Assembly (NCBI RefSeq): GCF_020193575.1
Contig: NZ_JADYVD010000040.1
Span: 1 to 64,000, forward strand
Reading direction: 5' to 3'
From: Ensifer sp. IC4062
Lineage (GTDB): Bacteria; Pseudomonadota; Alphaproteobacteria; Rhizobiales; Rhizobiaceae
Length of the DNA: 64,000 bases
A program made the position numbers and the translations under genes. The notes below the pieces were generated by a model, which saw only the letters and a program-made list of their open reading frames with translations, was not told the DNA's origin and searched no databases. How positions within the stretch are numbered: position 1 is the stretch's first letter; every line of letters begins with the position of its first letter. Shown here one piece after another: positions 20,025 to 29,223 of the stretch.

Positions 20025-20374
20025 ATGAGACCGCGAAGCGTGGCCGCTCATCTTCCGAACGCCATACTGCCTGAAGCCGATTGGGCGGATCGCTACGAAC
20101 TGCTCATTGTGAACGAGCAACTGGCGGCGGGCCGCTTGAGCGCAAGGCCGTTCTCGGCTTCGACGACCGGCATCTGGATTTTCGCTTTATCGTGGACGTC
20201 CGCGATGGTCCAGCCGACAGCCAGGTGGTCGGCGCCACGACCCTGGTGCGTCGCCGGGATTCTTTCGGCCGCATCCATCTCGCGGTTGTCACGCCTTTCC
20301 ACAAAACGATCGTTCCGGCATTTGTTGGCCGGACTGAACGAGCGGCGTTGAGCGGGAGCGGTTCTAAAAGTTGA
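20025..20374 (+). pseudogene. Remnant of a DUF2867 family gene (internal deletion and frameshift)
   Basis: Two halves of a DUF2867-like protein lie in different frames. The first, from ATG 20025, reads through LPEADWADRYELLIVNEQL. The second, one frame shift away, begins about 20135 and reads AVLGFDDRHLDFRFIVDV, then GATTLVRR and PFHKTIVPAF, which is the conserved C-terminal half. The middle (about 50-60 residues in typical members) is missing, and the junction lies near 20125-20140. Neither frame alone makes a complete protein. The 3' end runs into a palindromic repeat. Family recognition is from memory of the conserved motifs. Confidence 0.65.
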
Positions 20375-20424
20375 GACGCGGGATGCGGGCGGAAAACCGC
20401 GCACACTTTCCTCATCCCGCTCCT
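20351..20424. repeat. Rhizobial palindromic repeat
   Basis: On the minus strand this reads GGAGCGGGATGAGGAAAG, then GCGCGGTTTTCCGCCCGC, then ATCCCGCGTCTCAACTTTT. This is a form of a common rhizobial intergenic repeat related to the element at 14396-14460. It overlaps the tail of the DUF2867 remnant and abuts the convergent TraB/GumN gene, where it may serve as a transcription barrier. Confidence 0.55.
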
Positions 20425-21508
20425 AGTTTACCGGCGTGACTGTGAAGCCGCGTTGGCGCAGGAGCTCGACCAGGCCTTCCGCGCCGGATAGGTGCAGCGC
20501 GCCAACGGCCATGAAGGCGTTGCCGCCTTTCAGGATCGGTTCGGCGCGTGTCGCCATGATCTTGTTGCGGTCGATGATGATGCGCTGCTCGAATTCGGCA
20601 AAACCAAAGTCCTTTGCCGCAGTCTGCGAGGAGACGGACTTCATCATCGGCATGATCATTCCGGTATCGCCGGAAAGATAGAGATCCGTCGTCGTCGTCA
20701 TGACATCGTCAATCGTCTTGCCGAGCGCCAGCGTCTCGATCAGCGCCTGCAGGTGGAGCTCGACTGGCAGCGAGTCCATCGCCGAAAGCTGCTCGACCAG
20801 CGTCTCCAGGCCTTTCAGCGTCTTCCCCTCCCTGATGGCGTCCTCCGCCAGCTTCTTGTCGAGGAAGGACGCGCCGCCGGCCTTGCGCGAGATCTCGCAG
20901 GCCGGAAGCGCCACGAAGCTTGCAATCATCCACGGCTTCATCTTGGCAACAAGCGGCAGCGGAATGCCCCGTTCCTTGAGGCCGCTTTCCAGGCGCACGC
21001 GATCCTCGGGCTTGAGGAAGTCGTTGATCGTCTTCTCGCCGGTGAACATGGTGAGGTCCGGTCGCATCATGATTGCGGCCGCCGCCCTGTTGTCGTCGAT
21101 GATTTCATCCGATTCGACGATGACGATTGCCGCTTTGGCAAAGGCGTCCGCCGCACCTTCCGGCATCGCCAAGACGCGCGGGTCGGTGACGTGCATGGTG
21201 CCGAGTAGCCAGGAGGGTGCCGATCCTTGGACTTCGATTTTCCAAAGGAGACCCTTTCCGTTCGGTACCGCGTCGGCCTCCCGGCGCAACGCGGCGAGGC
21301 GCGTCGGGTCCGACTGTTCCAGTCCCGTCAAGATGTTGCTGCCGCTGCAGGCGGGCTCTTCGGCGGCGCGGGCATCCGAAATCCAAAGCAATGCGGCCAT
21401 GAGGCTCGCGAGCACCAGAAGATGCAGGCACGCGATCAGCCACAGGGAGCTGTCTGCAAGCCTGTCGGCAAGATTGCGCGCGGGTCTTGAGATCGGAAAC
21501 GTTGTCAT
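20423..21508 (-). CDS. TraB/GumN family protein, membrane-anchored
   Basis: A 361-residue protein with an N-terminal hydrophobic signal-anchor (about 22-48) and a TraB/GumN domain. The domain starts with LLWKIEVQGSAPSWLLGTMHVTDPRV (the GxxH-type motif near residue 105) and ends with NAFMAVGALHLSGAEGLVELLRQRGF, the second conserved GxxH. Distant relatives (TIKI) are metalloproteases, so a periplasmic metal-dependent hydrolase is plausible but unproven. It stands alone; its stop abuts the repeat at 20351-20424. Confidence 0.88.
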   Translation of the reverse strand: MTTFPISRPARNLADRLADSSLWLIACLHLLVLASLMAALLWISDARAAEEPACSGSNILTGLEQSDPTRLAALRREADAVPNGKGLLWKIEVQGSAPSWLLGTMHVTDPRVLAMPEGAADAFAKAAIVIVESDEIIDDNRAAAAIMMRPDLTMFTGEKTINDFLKPEDRVRLESGLKERGIPLPLVAKMKPWMIASFVALPACEISRKAGGASFLDKKLAEDAIREGKTLKGLETLVEQLSAMDSLPVELHLQALIETLALGKTIDDVMTTTTDLYLSGDTGMIMPMMKSVSSQTAAKDFGFAEFEQRIIIDRNKIMATRAEPILKGGNAFMAVGALHLSGAEGLVELLRQRGFTVTPVN

Positions 21509-21619
21509 CGGGCACCGGCCTGCACAATTCTACTTTCCTGGAATTGCTCCCTCGAACCCTACGCTGCGGTGGTCACGGGTTCCTTAACGCGTTTGGTTAA
21601 TCCGGTACTTCGCCAAATT

Positions 21620-22555
21620 TCAGGCACGCGGATGGGTGCGATCGTATATTTCCAGGAGGCGCGCCGCATCCACGCCTGTATAGACCTGCGTTGTCGAGAG
21701 GCTGGCATGGCCAAGCAGCTCCTGGATGGTGCGCAGGTCGCCCCCGCCGGCGAGAAGATGCGTCGCGAAGGAATGACGCAGGGCGTGCGGCGTCGCCGAA
21801 TCGGGAAGGCCGAGGGCGGCGCGCAGTTTCTGCATCTCACGCTGGATGATTGCCGGCTGGAGCGCGGCGCCGCGGGCACCGCGGAACAGCGGTGCATCAG
21901 CGGCGAGCTGGTAGGGGCAAATCCTGGTGTAGTTGGCCACGGCCTCGATTGCGGCGGCAATGAGCGGGACGATTCGCGTTTTGCCGCCCTTGCCGCTAAC
22001 GCGCAGCGATGAGCTGGCGCCGGTGAAATCGTTGGGCGTCAGCCCAAGCGCTTCCGATATGCGCAGGCCGCAGCCGTAGAGAAGCGTCAGAACGGCAGCA
22101 TTGCGTGCGACGATCCACGGTTCTTCCGCAAGCTGCGCGTCCGCCGTGACGACCTTCAGCGCGTCGCGGTCCGTCAATGGTTTCGGCAGGGATTTCGGCT
22201 GCTTCGGCGAGCGCACGGCCTGGGCACCCGCGGCGTTGGCAAGGCCATTTTTCTCCAGATAACGCAGGAAAGAGCGCAAACCCGCGAGCCCGCGTCCGAG
22301 CGTACGCGCGCTCGCGCCGTGTTTGCGCCGCTGCGCAAGGAAGCCGCGCAGATCGGCCGGGCGCAAAGTGCGGATATCTTCCAAGCGCGGCGGCCCGGCG
22401 AGATGGCCGGTGAGGAAGGTCAGGAATTGCCGGGTGTCGCGCTCATAGGCCTCGACCGTCTTTGCGGATAGGCGGCGCTCCTGCGTGAGGCTCGCCAGCC
22501 AGCGCTGGCGTTCCGCCATGACTTCGGGGTGACCAATTGCAAGAAGCTCGTTCAT
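21620..22555 (-). CDS. xerC: Tyrosine recombinase XerC
   Basis: Site-specific recombinase that resolves chromosome dimers at dif with XerD. The 311-residue protein has the N-terminal SAM-like core-binding domain (about 12-105) and the catalytic domain with R165, K189, H257, R260, H283 and nucleophile Y292, all present. ATG at 22555 gives the expected N terminus; an 11-residue longer frame exists. Its chromosomal position near priA is a conserved rhizobial context, which argues against a phage integrase. No dif-like site was recognised nearby. Confidence 0.93.
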   Translation of the reverse strand: MNELLAIGHPEVMAERQRWLASLTQERRLSAKTVEAYERDTRQFLTFLTGHLAGPPRLEDIRTLRPADLRGFLAQRRKHGASARTLGRGLAGLRSFLRYLEKNGLANAAGAQAVRSPKQPKSLPKPLTDRDALKVVTADAQLAEEPWIVARNAAVLTLLYGCGLRISEALGLTPNDFTGASSSLRVSGKGGKTRIVPLIAAAIEAVANYTRICPYQLAADAPLFRGARGAALQPAIIQREMQKLRAALGLPDSATPHALRHSFATHLLAGGGDLRTIQELLGHASLSTTQVYTGVDAARLLEIYDRTHPRA

Positions 22556-22707
22556 TGTCGCTCCGGCGATTCCGTGTGCCGTACACAATGTCGCCGGGCG
22601 TCTTATGTTTTTGCTAACGCACTTCTTTTTGCTATCGCGCTCTTGGAATTTGTCATTGTTCGATCATATTGAACTGCAATGGTCGGTCAGCAGACGCGGA
22701 TGGGACT

Positions 22708-23634
22708 ATGGCGAGACGGGATATGGGGGGCGGATTCGCGCATTTTGCTGAGGTCATTGCCCTGGTTTCGCAGGGGCAGCCCGGCCATATCGTCGATACC
22801 CTGATTGCGGAACGCGGCCAGAAGATCGTTAGGCATCCATTGTGGCCGGCCATGCGGCCCTTTCTCTACATGCTGCTCAACTATCGCAAGGCGATCGAAT
22901 TCGCCGATGCCGTCGCCAACATGCCGGGCTTTCAGGCGTTCGAGCACTTGAGCTCGCTGCTTTCGCTCGACATTCGCGTTGACAAGGCCGAGCGCATTCC
23001 GGCAAAGGGCGGCTTTCTCCTTGTCAGCAATCATCCGACCGGCATTGCCGATGGCATAGCGGTCTTCGATCTCTTGAAGTCCCGCCGGCCGGACATGATG
23101 TTCTTCGCCAATCGCGACGCGATCAGGGTCAATCCGCGATTCGTCGAGATGGTCATCCCGGTCGAATGGCGCGAAGAATACAAGAGCAAGCTCAAGGCCC
23201 GCGAAACGCTGCAGGTCACCAATCGCGCCATCGAAGAGGGCAAGGCAACCGTGCTTTTCCCTTCGGGCCGCATCGCCTACTGGGCCGACGGGCGGCTGAA
23301 TGAGCGTCCATGGAAAAGCTCCGCCGTCGGTTTCGCGCGCAAATACGGCCTGCCGATCCTGCCCGTGCATATCAGCGCGCGCAATTCCGGCCTCTTCTAT
23401 TGGTTCGCGAAATGGTCGACGGAACTGCGCGACATGACGGTGTTCCATGAACTTCTGAACAAGAAGGGCGACCTCTTCGATTTTCGCGTCGGCAACCTGA
23501 TCGCGGCCGAAGCCCTCGACGGCGATCCGGCAGACGTCACGCGCGCGCTGGAAAGACATACGGTCTTCGAACTTGCGTCCGACAGCGATGCCGTGTTCGA
23601 CCCGCGCCCGTCTTTGGAAAAAATCCAGCTCTGA
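22708..23634 (+). CDS. PlsC-like lysophospholipid acyltransferase family protein
   Basis: Acyltransferase of about 308 residues with the catalytic NHxxxxD motif as SNHPTGIADG and a second block VLFPSGRIAYW in place of the usual FPEGTRS. This suggests a glycerophospholipid or hemolysin-like acyltransferase acting at the inner membrane. The ATG at 22708 is preferred, though TTG at 22669 is in frame and the ribosome-binding site is weak. It diverges from xerC and is followed after 37 bp by an AAA ATPase gene in the same direction. Confidence 0.85.
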   Translation: MARRDMGGGFAHFAEVIALVSQGQPGHIVDTLIAERGQKIVRHPLWPAMRPFLYMLLNYRKAIEFADAVANMPGFQAFEHLSSLLSLDIRVDKAERIPAKGGFLLVSNHPTGIADGIAVFDLLKSRRPDMMFFANRDAIRVNPRFVEMVIPVEWREEYKSKLKARETLQVTNRAIEEGKATVLFPSGRIAYWADGRLNERPWKSSAVGFARKYGLPILPVHISARNSGLFYWFAKWSTELRDMTVFHELLNKKGDLFDFRVGNLIAAEALDGDPADVTRALERHTVFELASDSDAVFDPRPSLEKIQL

Positions 23635-23671
23635 GGTTCTGGTTGCGCGACGAATGCGCTAAGCCTCGTCC

Positions 23672-24802
23672 ATGCTGCTTCGCTCGATGTTTGCCGAGAA
23701 CTACCGCTCGCTCAGATCGATCCGCATGGATCTGGCGGACGTCAACCTATTCATCGGCGAGAACGGTGTCGGCAAGTCCAATCTCTACCGGGCGCTGCAA
23801 CTGGTGCAGTCCGCCGTGCGCGGCCGTCTCGCGCACGAGATCGCCCGGGAAGGGGGAATGTCTTCCGCCTTGTGGAGCGGTTCGCGTCGTACTGGCAAAC
23901 CGGTTCGCATCCGCTTCGATGCCGAATTGCTCGATGAAGAGCGCGCGATGACCTTCCACTATCGGATCGAGGCCGGCCTGAAGCCACCGAAGGCGGCGGC
24001 TGGATTCGCATTCGAACCGCAGGTCAAAGAAGAGGAACTGAGCGTCGAAACGGGCCACCGCCCGGTCACCATGATGAAGCGGGCGGGCCCGGGCATTTTC
24101 GTGCGCGGCGAGCGGGGCCGCATGGAAGACTATCCGGAACAGGCGCTGCAGTCGGAGACGGCGATCGCGCTGCTCGGCGATGCCGGCCATTACCCGGAAA
24201 TCGGCAGCTTTCGCCGCGCGGTCGATCAATGGCGTTTCTTCCACGGATTTCGAACGGATCGCGATTCGCCCTTGCGTGCACCCTGCCTTGCGGTGACCGC
24301 GCCGATGCTTGACGAAGACGGTGCCAATATGGCCGCTGTCTTCGCGACGCTTTATCATACGCGCGAAGATACGGTCGATCTCGACCGGGCGGTCTCGGAC
24401 GCGTTTGGAGGAGCGCGGCTTGACGTGCCGCATCCTGAGCAGTTCGCCGAGTTTTCGCTCGTCTTGCCGGATTTCCCGCAGCGGCCGTTTTCACCTCGGG
24501 AGCTTTCCGATGGGCAGATGCGCTTCCTGGCGCTGGCCGCGGCACTGCTCTCCTATCGCCGTCCGCGCTTCATCGCGCTTAACGAGCCGGAGACGAGCCT
24601 CCATCCGGATATGCTGCCAGCACTCGCCGACATGATCGCGAGCGCCTCGCGTGACAGCCAGATTTGGATCGTCACGCATTCCGAAACGCTCGCCTCCGCG
24701 GTGCAGGAGCGCTGCGGCGTTCGGCCGCAGCGGGTGATCCGCAAGGACGGTGCGACCTGGATCGACGGCATGCGCCTCACCGGCCTCATGGACGACGAAT
24801 AG
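23672..24802 (+). CDS. AAA family ATPase (SMC/RecF-like, no TOPRIM)
   Basis: A 376-residue ATPase of the AAA_21/OLD-like group: N-terminal FAENYRSLRSIRMDLADVN, Walker A GENGVGKSN (about 29-37), signature-like ELSDGQMRFLALAAALLS, and Walker B FIALNEPETSLHP, in which the usual Asp is Asn, as I recall is common in this subgroup. It ends shortly after the H-loop WIVTHSETLA, so no nuclease or TOPRIM domain is attached. Function unknown; relatives act in DNA processing or defence. It may be co-transcribed with the upstream acyltransferase. A bidirectional terminator follows. Confidence 0.85.
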   Translation: MLLRSMFAENYRSLRSIRMDLADVNLFIGENGVGKSNLYRALQLVQSAVRGRLAHEIAREGGMSSALWSGSRRTGKPVRIRFDAELLDEERAMTFHYRIEAGLKPPKAAAGFAFEPQVKEEELSVETGHRPVTMMKRAGPGIFVRGERGRMEDYPEQALQSETAIALLGDAGHYPEIGSFRRAVDQWRFFHGFRTDRDSPLRAPCLAVTAPMLDEDGANMAAVFATLYHTREDTVDLDRAVSDAFGGARLDVPHPEQFAEFSLVLPDFPQRPFSPRELSDGQMRFLALAAALLSYRRPRFIALNEPETSLHPDMLPALADMIASASRDSQIWIVTHSETLASAVQERCGVRPQRVIRKDGATWIDGMRLTGLMDDE

Positions 24803-24806
24803 AAAA

Positions 24807-24828
24807 GGCCCCGCATCGCTGCGAGGCC
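24807..24828. terminator. Bidirectional terminator between AAA ATPase gene and tal
   Basis: GGCC-C-CGCA / TGCG-A-GGCC form a stem with one mismatch and a TCGC loop, lying 5 bp after the ATPase stop and 24 bp from the convergent tal stop. The minus strand continues with TTTTCTATT, a good T-tract for tal; the plus strand continues with CCCTTCT, weaker. Confidence 0.7.
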
Positions 24829-24851
24829 CCTTCTAAAACTTCTGTTGCCAA

Positions 24852-25505
24852 TCAGCCGATCTTCTGGCCGGTCTTTGCCCAGTCGGCCAGGAACATTTCC
24901 AGGCCCTTGTCGGTGAGCGGGTGCTTGACGAGCGCCTTCAGCGTTGCCGGCGGTGCGGTAACGACGTCGGCGCCGATGAGGGCGGCTTCCTTGACGTGGT
25001 TGACCGTGCGCACCGAGGCGGCGAGGATTTCCGTTTCGTAGCCGTAGTTGTCGAAGATGTGGCGGATCTCGCGGATGAGGTCCATGCCGTCGAAGGCGAT
25101 GTCGTCGAGGCGGCCGATGAAGGGCGAAACGAAGGTCGCGCCGGCCTTGGCGGCGAGCAGAGCCTGGTTCGCGGAGAAGCAGAGGGTGACGTTCGTCTGG
25201 TGGCCGTCCGAGGTCAGCGCTTTGCAAGCCTTGAGGCCGTCAAGCGTCAGCGGCACCTTGATGCAGATGTTGTCGGCGATCTTTGAAAGGGCGGCCGCCT
25301 CCTTCATCATCTCGCTGTATTCGGTTGCCGTCACTTCCGCAGACACCGGTCCGTCAACGATGGAGCAGATTTCCTTGGTGACTTCGACGATGTCGCGGCC
25401 CGACTTCAGAATGAGCGAGGGGTTGGTGGTGACGCCGTCGAGCAGGCCGAGGTCGTTCAGTTCCCGGATTTCCTTCACATCGGCGGTATCAACGAAAAAT
25501 TTCAT
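24852..25505 (-). CDS. tal: Transaldolase / fructose-6-phosphate aldolase family
   Basis: A 217-residue member of the short transaldolase family (TalC/Fsa type): [31 protein letters not shown] at the N terminus, Schiff-base lysine K83 in CIKVPLT, and [10 protein letters not shown]. Rhizobial members of this length are usually annotated as transaldolase; fructose-6-phosphate aldolase activity is possible and cannot be separated by eye. The start at 25505 has GGAGACACCTCC-type purines upstream, and homology begins there. It is divergent from priA. Confidence 0.93.
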   Translation of the reverse strand: MKFFVDTADVKEIRELNDLGLLDGVTTNPSLILKSGRDIVEVTKEICSIVDGPVSAEVTATEYSEMMKEAAALSKIADNICIKVPLTLDGLKACKALTSDGHQTNVTLCFSANQALLAAKAGATFVSPFIGRLDDIAFDGMDLIREIRHIFDNYGYETEILAASVRTVNHVKEAALIGADVVTAPPATLKALVKHPLTDKGLEMFLADWAKTGQKIG

Positions 25506-25684
25506 GGAGGTGTCTCCCTTGGGGCATGATTGCCGTGCGGGCGCATATCTGCCGGATGGAAAATCCCCGGGCAGAAACCGCGCGTTGAAACTCTGATGGA
25601 ACCGTGACAAACCCTGCTATCCACAAGGCAGCGGTTCGCTGCGCAGTTTTCTTTAACTGAAAGCGGTGGCAAGGTCACGGCAAA

Positions 25685-27889
25685 ATGACTCTTGATTCAA
25701 CCGATTTATTCGGAGCCATATTCGACCGCCGCATTGTGCCCGTCCTCGTGCCGATGCCGGCGCCGAAGGCCTATTCCTATGTAGTGCCGGATGGCATGGC
25801 GGTCGAGGCGGGATCGATCGTGCAAGTGCCGCTTGGGCCACGTCTCGTCGTGGGCGTCGTTTGGGACGGTGCAGACGATGGTGCGGTCGACCCGAAGAAA
25901 TTGAAGCAGATCGAAAAGGTGTTCGACTGTCCGCCGCTGACGGGCGACATGCGAGCCTTTCTCGACTGGGTGGCGGCCTATACGGTAACACCGCCCGGCC
26001 TTGTCGCACGGATGGCGTTGCGTGCGCCGACGGCTTTCGATCCGGAGCCGATGGTGGAGGCGTTGCGCCTGACGGACCAACGGCCGGAGCGCATGACGTC
26101 CGCGCGCGAACGGGTCATCGCCGCGGCAAGCGACGGTTTTTCCTGGACGCGGTCCGGGCTCGCGCATGCGGCAGGCGTGTCCTCGAGCGTGGTCGACGGC
26201 CTTACTGCGCAGGGCGTGTTCGAAACCGTCTTCATGCCGCCGCCGCCCGTTGTCGCCCCGCCCGATCCGGATTTTGCCGCCCCGCGACTGGAGGGCGCGC
26301 AGAAGGATGCCGCAGCCGACCTGCTGGCAGCGGTGGAAGAAGGACGTTTCTCCGTTTCCCTGATCGACGGCATTACAGGCTCCGGCAAGACCGAGGTCTA
26401 TTTTGAGGCGATCGCCGCAACCTTGCGGGCCGGCAAGCAGGTGCTCATCCTCCTGCCAGAAATCGCGCTTACGGCCAGTTTCCTCGAACGCTTCCAGAAC
26501 CGTTTCGGTGCGAAGCCGGCGGAATGGCATTCGGACCTCGCGCCGCGAACGCGCGAGAAGGTATGGCGGCAGGTGACGACCGGCCAGGTGCGTGTCGTCG
26601 CCGGGGCCCGTTCGGCGCTCTTTCTGCCTTTCGAGGACCTTGGCCTGATCATCGTCGACGAGGAGCATGATCCGGCTTACAAGCAGGAGGACCGCGTCTT
26701 TTATAACGCTCGCGATATGGCGGTCGTGCGCGGACGGATCAGCGGCTTTCCGGTCGTGTTGGTGTCGGCAACGCCGTCGGTCGAAAGCCGCGTCAACGGC
26801 GAAATGGGCCGCTACCGGCCGATCCACCTGCCGACGCGCTTCGGCGATGCGGCGCTGCCGCACCTCGGCGTGGTCGACATGCGCCGCCATCCGCCCGAGC
26901 GCGGCGGCTTTCTTTCGCCGGTGCTCATCAATCAAGTCGGCAAGGCGATCGGCCGTGGCGAACAGGCGCTCTTGTTTTTGAACCGGCGCGGCTACGCGCC
27001 CTTGACGCTCTGCCGCGTCTGCGGTCATCGGTTCCAGTGCCCGGACTGCTCGAGCTGGCTCGTCGAGCACCGCTTCCGCGGCCAGATCCAGTGCCATCAC
27101 TGCGGCTATTCCGAAAGGACGCCGGAAGCCTGTCCCGAATGCGGCACGCTCGATCACCTGGTCGCCTGCGGCCCCGGGGTCGAGCGTATTGCCGAGGAGG
27201 TCGAGCGGCATTTTCCCGAGGCCCGGACAATCGTGCTCTCGTCCGATCTGATGGGTGTCAAGCGCCTGAGGCTGGAACTGGAGGCGATCGCGCGCGGCGA
27301 GGCGGATATCGTCATCGGCACGCAGCTCGTCGCCAAAGGACACAATTTCCCGCTGATGACGCTCGTCGGCATCGTCGATGCCGATCTCGGCCTCGCCAAT
27401 GGCGATCCGCGGGCGGCGGAGCGGACGTTCCAGCTCCTCTCCCAGGTGACGGGGCGCGCCGGGCGCACGGGCCTGAAGAGCCTTGGCCTGCTGCAGACCT
27501 ACCAGCCCCAACATCCGGTGATGCAGGCGATCGTCTCGGGCGACTCGGACGCCTTCTACGAGCGCGAGATCAACGAGCGGGAACGCGCCGCCCTGCCGCC
27601 CTTCGGCCGGCTAGCCTCGATCATCGTTTCGGCCGACGCACGCAACGAAGCCGAAAGCCACGCGCGCGGCTTGCGCATGGCTGCCCCGCGGATCGACGGC
27701 ATCTCGATCCTTGGTCCGGCCGAGGCGCCGCTCGCGCTCATCCGTGGCCGCCACCGTTTCCGCCTGCTCGTCCACGGACGCCGCAACAGCGACATGCAAG
27801 CCTTCGTCAAGGCGATGATTGCCGGCGGGCCCAAGGAGAGGGGATCGATCAGCGTGCAGCTCGACATCGATCCGCAGAGTTTTCTGTGA
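25685..27889 (+). CDS. priA: Primosomal protein N' (replication restart helicase)
   Basis: A 734-residue DEAH-type helicase that restarts stalled forks. Landmarks are an N-terminal DNA 3'-end binding domain, a winged helix, Walker A GITGSGKTEVY, Walker B IIVDEEHD, and a paired zinc module with eight Cys (CRVCGHRFQCPDC ... CHHCGY ... CPECG), followed by helicase motifs V-VI (GTQLVAKGHNFP, QVTGRAGR). Full length. It stands divergent from tal; a small membrane-protein gene follows after about 130 bp. Confidence 0.96.
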   Translation: MTLDSTDLFGAIFDRRIVPVLVPMPAPKAYSYVVPDGMAVEAGSIVQVPLGPRLVVGVVWDGADDGAVDPKKLKQIEKVFDCPPLTGDMRAFLDWVAAYTVTPPGLVARMALRAPTAFDPEPMVEALRLTDQRPERMTSARERVIAAASDGFSWTRSGLAHAAGVSSSVVDGLTAQGVFETVFMPPPPVVAPPDPDFAAPRLEGAQKDAAADLLAAVEEGRFSVSLIDGITGSGKTEVYFEAIAATLRAGKQVLILLPEIALTASFLERFQNRFGAKPAEWHSDLAPRTREKVWRQVTTGQVRVVAGARSALFLPFEDLGLIIVDEEHDPAYKQEDRVFYNARDMAVVRGRISGFPVVLVSATPSVESRVNGEMGRYRPIHLPTRFGDAALPHLGVVDMRRHPPERGGFLSPVLINQVGKAIGRGEQALLFLNRRGYAPLTLCRVCGHRFQCPDCSSWLVEHRFRGQIQCHHCGYSERTPEACPECGTLDHLVACGPGVERIAEEVERHFPEARTIVLSSDLMGVKRLRLELEAIARGEADIVIGTQLVAKGHNFPLMTLVGIVDADLGLANGDPRAAERTFQLLSQVTGRAGRTGLKSLGLLQTYQPQHPVMQAIVSGDSDAFYEREINERERAALPPFGRLASIIVSADARNEAESHARGLRMAAPRIDGISILGPAEAPLALIRGRHRFRLLVHGRRNSDMQAFVKAMIAGGPKERGSISVQLDIDPQSFL

Positions 27890-28020
27890 TCGACGGCACG
27901 AACACGACGCAGCGGATTCACATCGACGCCGACATGCGCTAGACCTCCCCCGGTGCTGCGTCTGCGAGGAATCACTTCGAGCGCGACGCCAACGGGGATG
28001 ATTCCATCAGCGGGGACGGC

Positions 28021-28407
28021 ATGGAGTTCTACATTCCGACGGAAACCGGGGAGTTTCTGGCATTTTGCGCGGCGGCGGCCGCGGCACTTATCGGCCTTGT
28101 CATGCTTTTTGCACCGCGTCTTGCCTTTCGCGCGGCCGGTATCGGTATTGCCGAAGGACGCCGCGGCGGGCTTGCGGAGGCGCGCTCCACCATGGGCGGC
28201 ATGCATGTCGGCCTCGGCCTCGGCGCCATCCTGCTCGGCCAGCCGATGGTCTATCTCGCCGTCGGCGCCGCCTTCGCGCTCGCCGCCTTCGGCCGCATCC
28301 TGTCGATGATGAGCGACAATGGGGCAACGCTTTTCAACTGGGTCGCCCTTGCCGTTCAGGCCGTGCTTGCGATCGTGCCGCTTGCTTATGTTTTCGGGCT
28401 GATCTGA
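28021..28407 (+). CDS. DUF4345-like small membrane protein
   Basis: A 128-residue protein with four predicted membrane segments and the central EARSTMGGMHVGLGLGAILLGQP pattern that resembles the DUF4345 family. The family has no assigned function. The gene lies between priA and the ATP synthase operon, in the same direction as both. About 250 bp separate it from atpH, which should contain the atp promoter; no strong palindrome is visible there. Confidence 0.75.
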   Translation: MEFYIPTETGEFLAFCAAAAAALIGLVMLFAPRLAFRAAGIGIAEGRRGGLAEARSTMGGMHVGLGLGAILLGQPMVYLAVGAAFALAAFGRILSMMSDNGATLFNWVALAVQAVLAIVPLAYVFGLI

Positions 28408-28656
28408 CGAGTATCGACACGATTTCAACGTTCCGTTCCGGATTAACGGCAAAATTCGGCCAATGAGAGTCGACTTATGCCGCATTCCTGCCGTTGGCGT
28501 GTTGCGAGTCCAAACATCCTATGCTAGACGAACCGCGAATTGCGGGGGAAGTGGGTCGAACGGCCTCGATATCCTGCGAGTTATTGCAGCAAATTCAAGG
28601 CGTTAAGTCAATGGTTCGCCGTAGCTGACGTTCTTGGATGATTTTGAGAGAAGCTT

Positions 28657-29223
28657 GTGCCCGTGGCAGACACATCCCAGCTTATTTCCGGTGTTGCAGA
28701 AAGGTATGCGTCCTCGCTCTTCGAGCTCGCTCTCGAGGCAGGTTCGCTCGATGCAGTCGGTGCCGATCTCAATCGCGTCCAATCTATGATCGACGGCAGT
28801 GATGATCTGAAGCGCCTCATCGCGAGCCCTGTCTTTTCTGCCGACGACCAGTTCAAGGCCATTTCTGCGGTCGCCGAGAAGGTTGGTATTTCCGGGCTGG
28901 TCGGCAACTTCCTCAAGGTCGTTGCCCGTAACCGCCGCCTTTTCGCGCTGCCGGGCATCATCAAGGCATTCCGCCTGATTGCCGCGCGCCATCGCGGCGA
29001 AATTTCCGCCGATGTCACGTCGGCCCATGCGCTGACCCCAGCGCAGGAAACTGAATTGAAGGCGACGCTCAAGGGCGTCACCGGCAAAGACGTGGCGGTA
29101 AACGTCACCGTCGACCCGTCTATTCTTGGAGGTCTGATCGTCAAGGTCGGTTCCCGCCAGATTGACACCTCCCTTCGCACCAAACTCTCTACCCTTAAGC
29201 TTGCACTGAAAGAGGTCGGCTGA
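28657..29223 (+). CDS. atpH: ATP synthase F1 delta subunit
   Basis: The 188-residue delta subunit (stator link between F1 and Fo) begins with GTG; the PVADTSQ N terminus matches rhizobial AtpH. The N-terminal helical domain ([13 protein letters not shown]) and the C-terminal [26 protein letters not shown] motif are diagnostic. GAGAGAAG lies 4-11 bp before the GTG. It heads atpH-atpA-atpG-atpD-atpC; the Fo genes are absent from the window, as is usual in alphaproteobacteria. Its final base overlaps the first base of atpA. Confidence 0.96.
   Translation: MPVADTSQLISGVAERYASSLFELALEAGSLDAVGADLNRVQSMIDGSDDLKRLIASPVFSADDQFKAISAVAEKVGISGLVGNFLKVVARNRRLFALPGIIKAFRLIAARHRGEISADVTSAHALTPAQETELKATLKGVTGKDVAVNVTVDPSILGGLIVKVGSRQIDTSLRTKLSTLKLALKEVG

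Noticed and set aside
21583..21600. TTAAC-N7-GTTAA as a third CtrA box upstream of the TraB/GumN gene
   Set aside because: The TTAA half-sites are nine bases apart, not seven, so the spacing does not fit.
21620..22555. Tyrosine recombinase as a sign of prophage or integrative element
   Set aside because: Sequence and chromosomal position fit the housekeeping XerC; no phage genes, attachment repeats or tRNA lie nearby.
22708..24802. Acyltransferase plus ATPase as an anti-phage defence system
   Set aside because: No nuclease, TOPRIM or toxin domain, and the surrounding genes are core functions; kept only as an odd pair.
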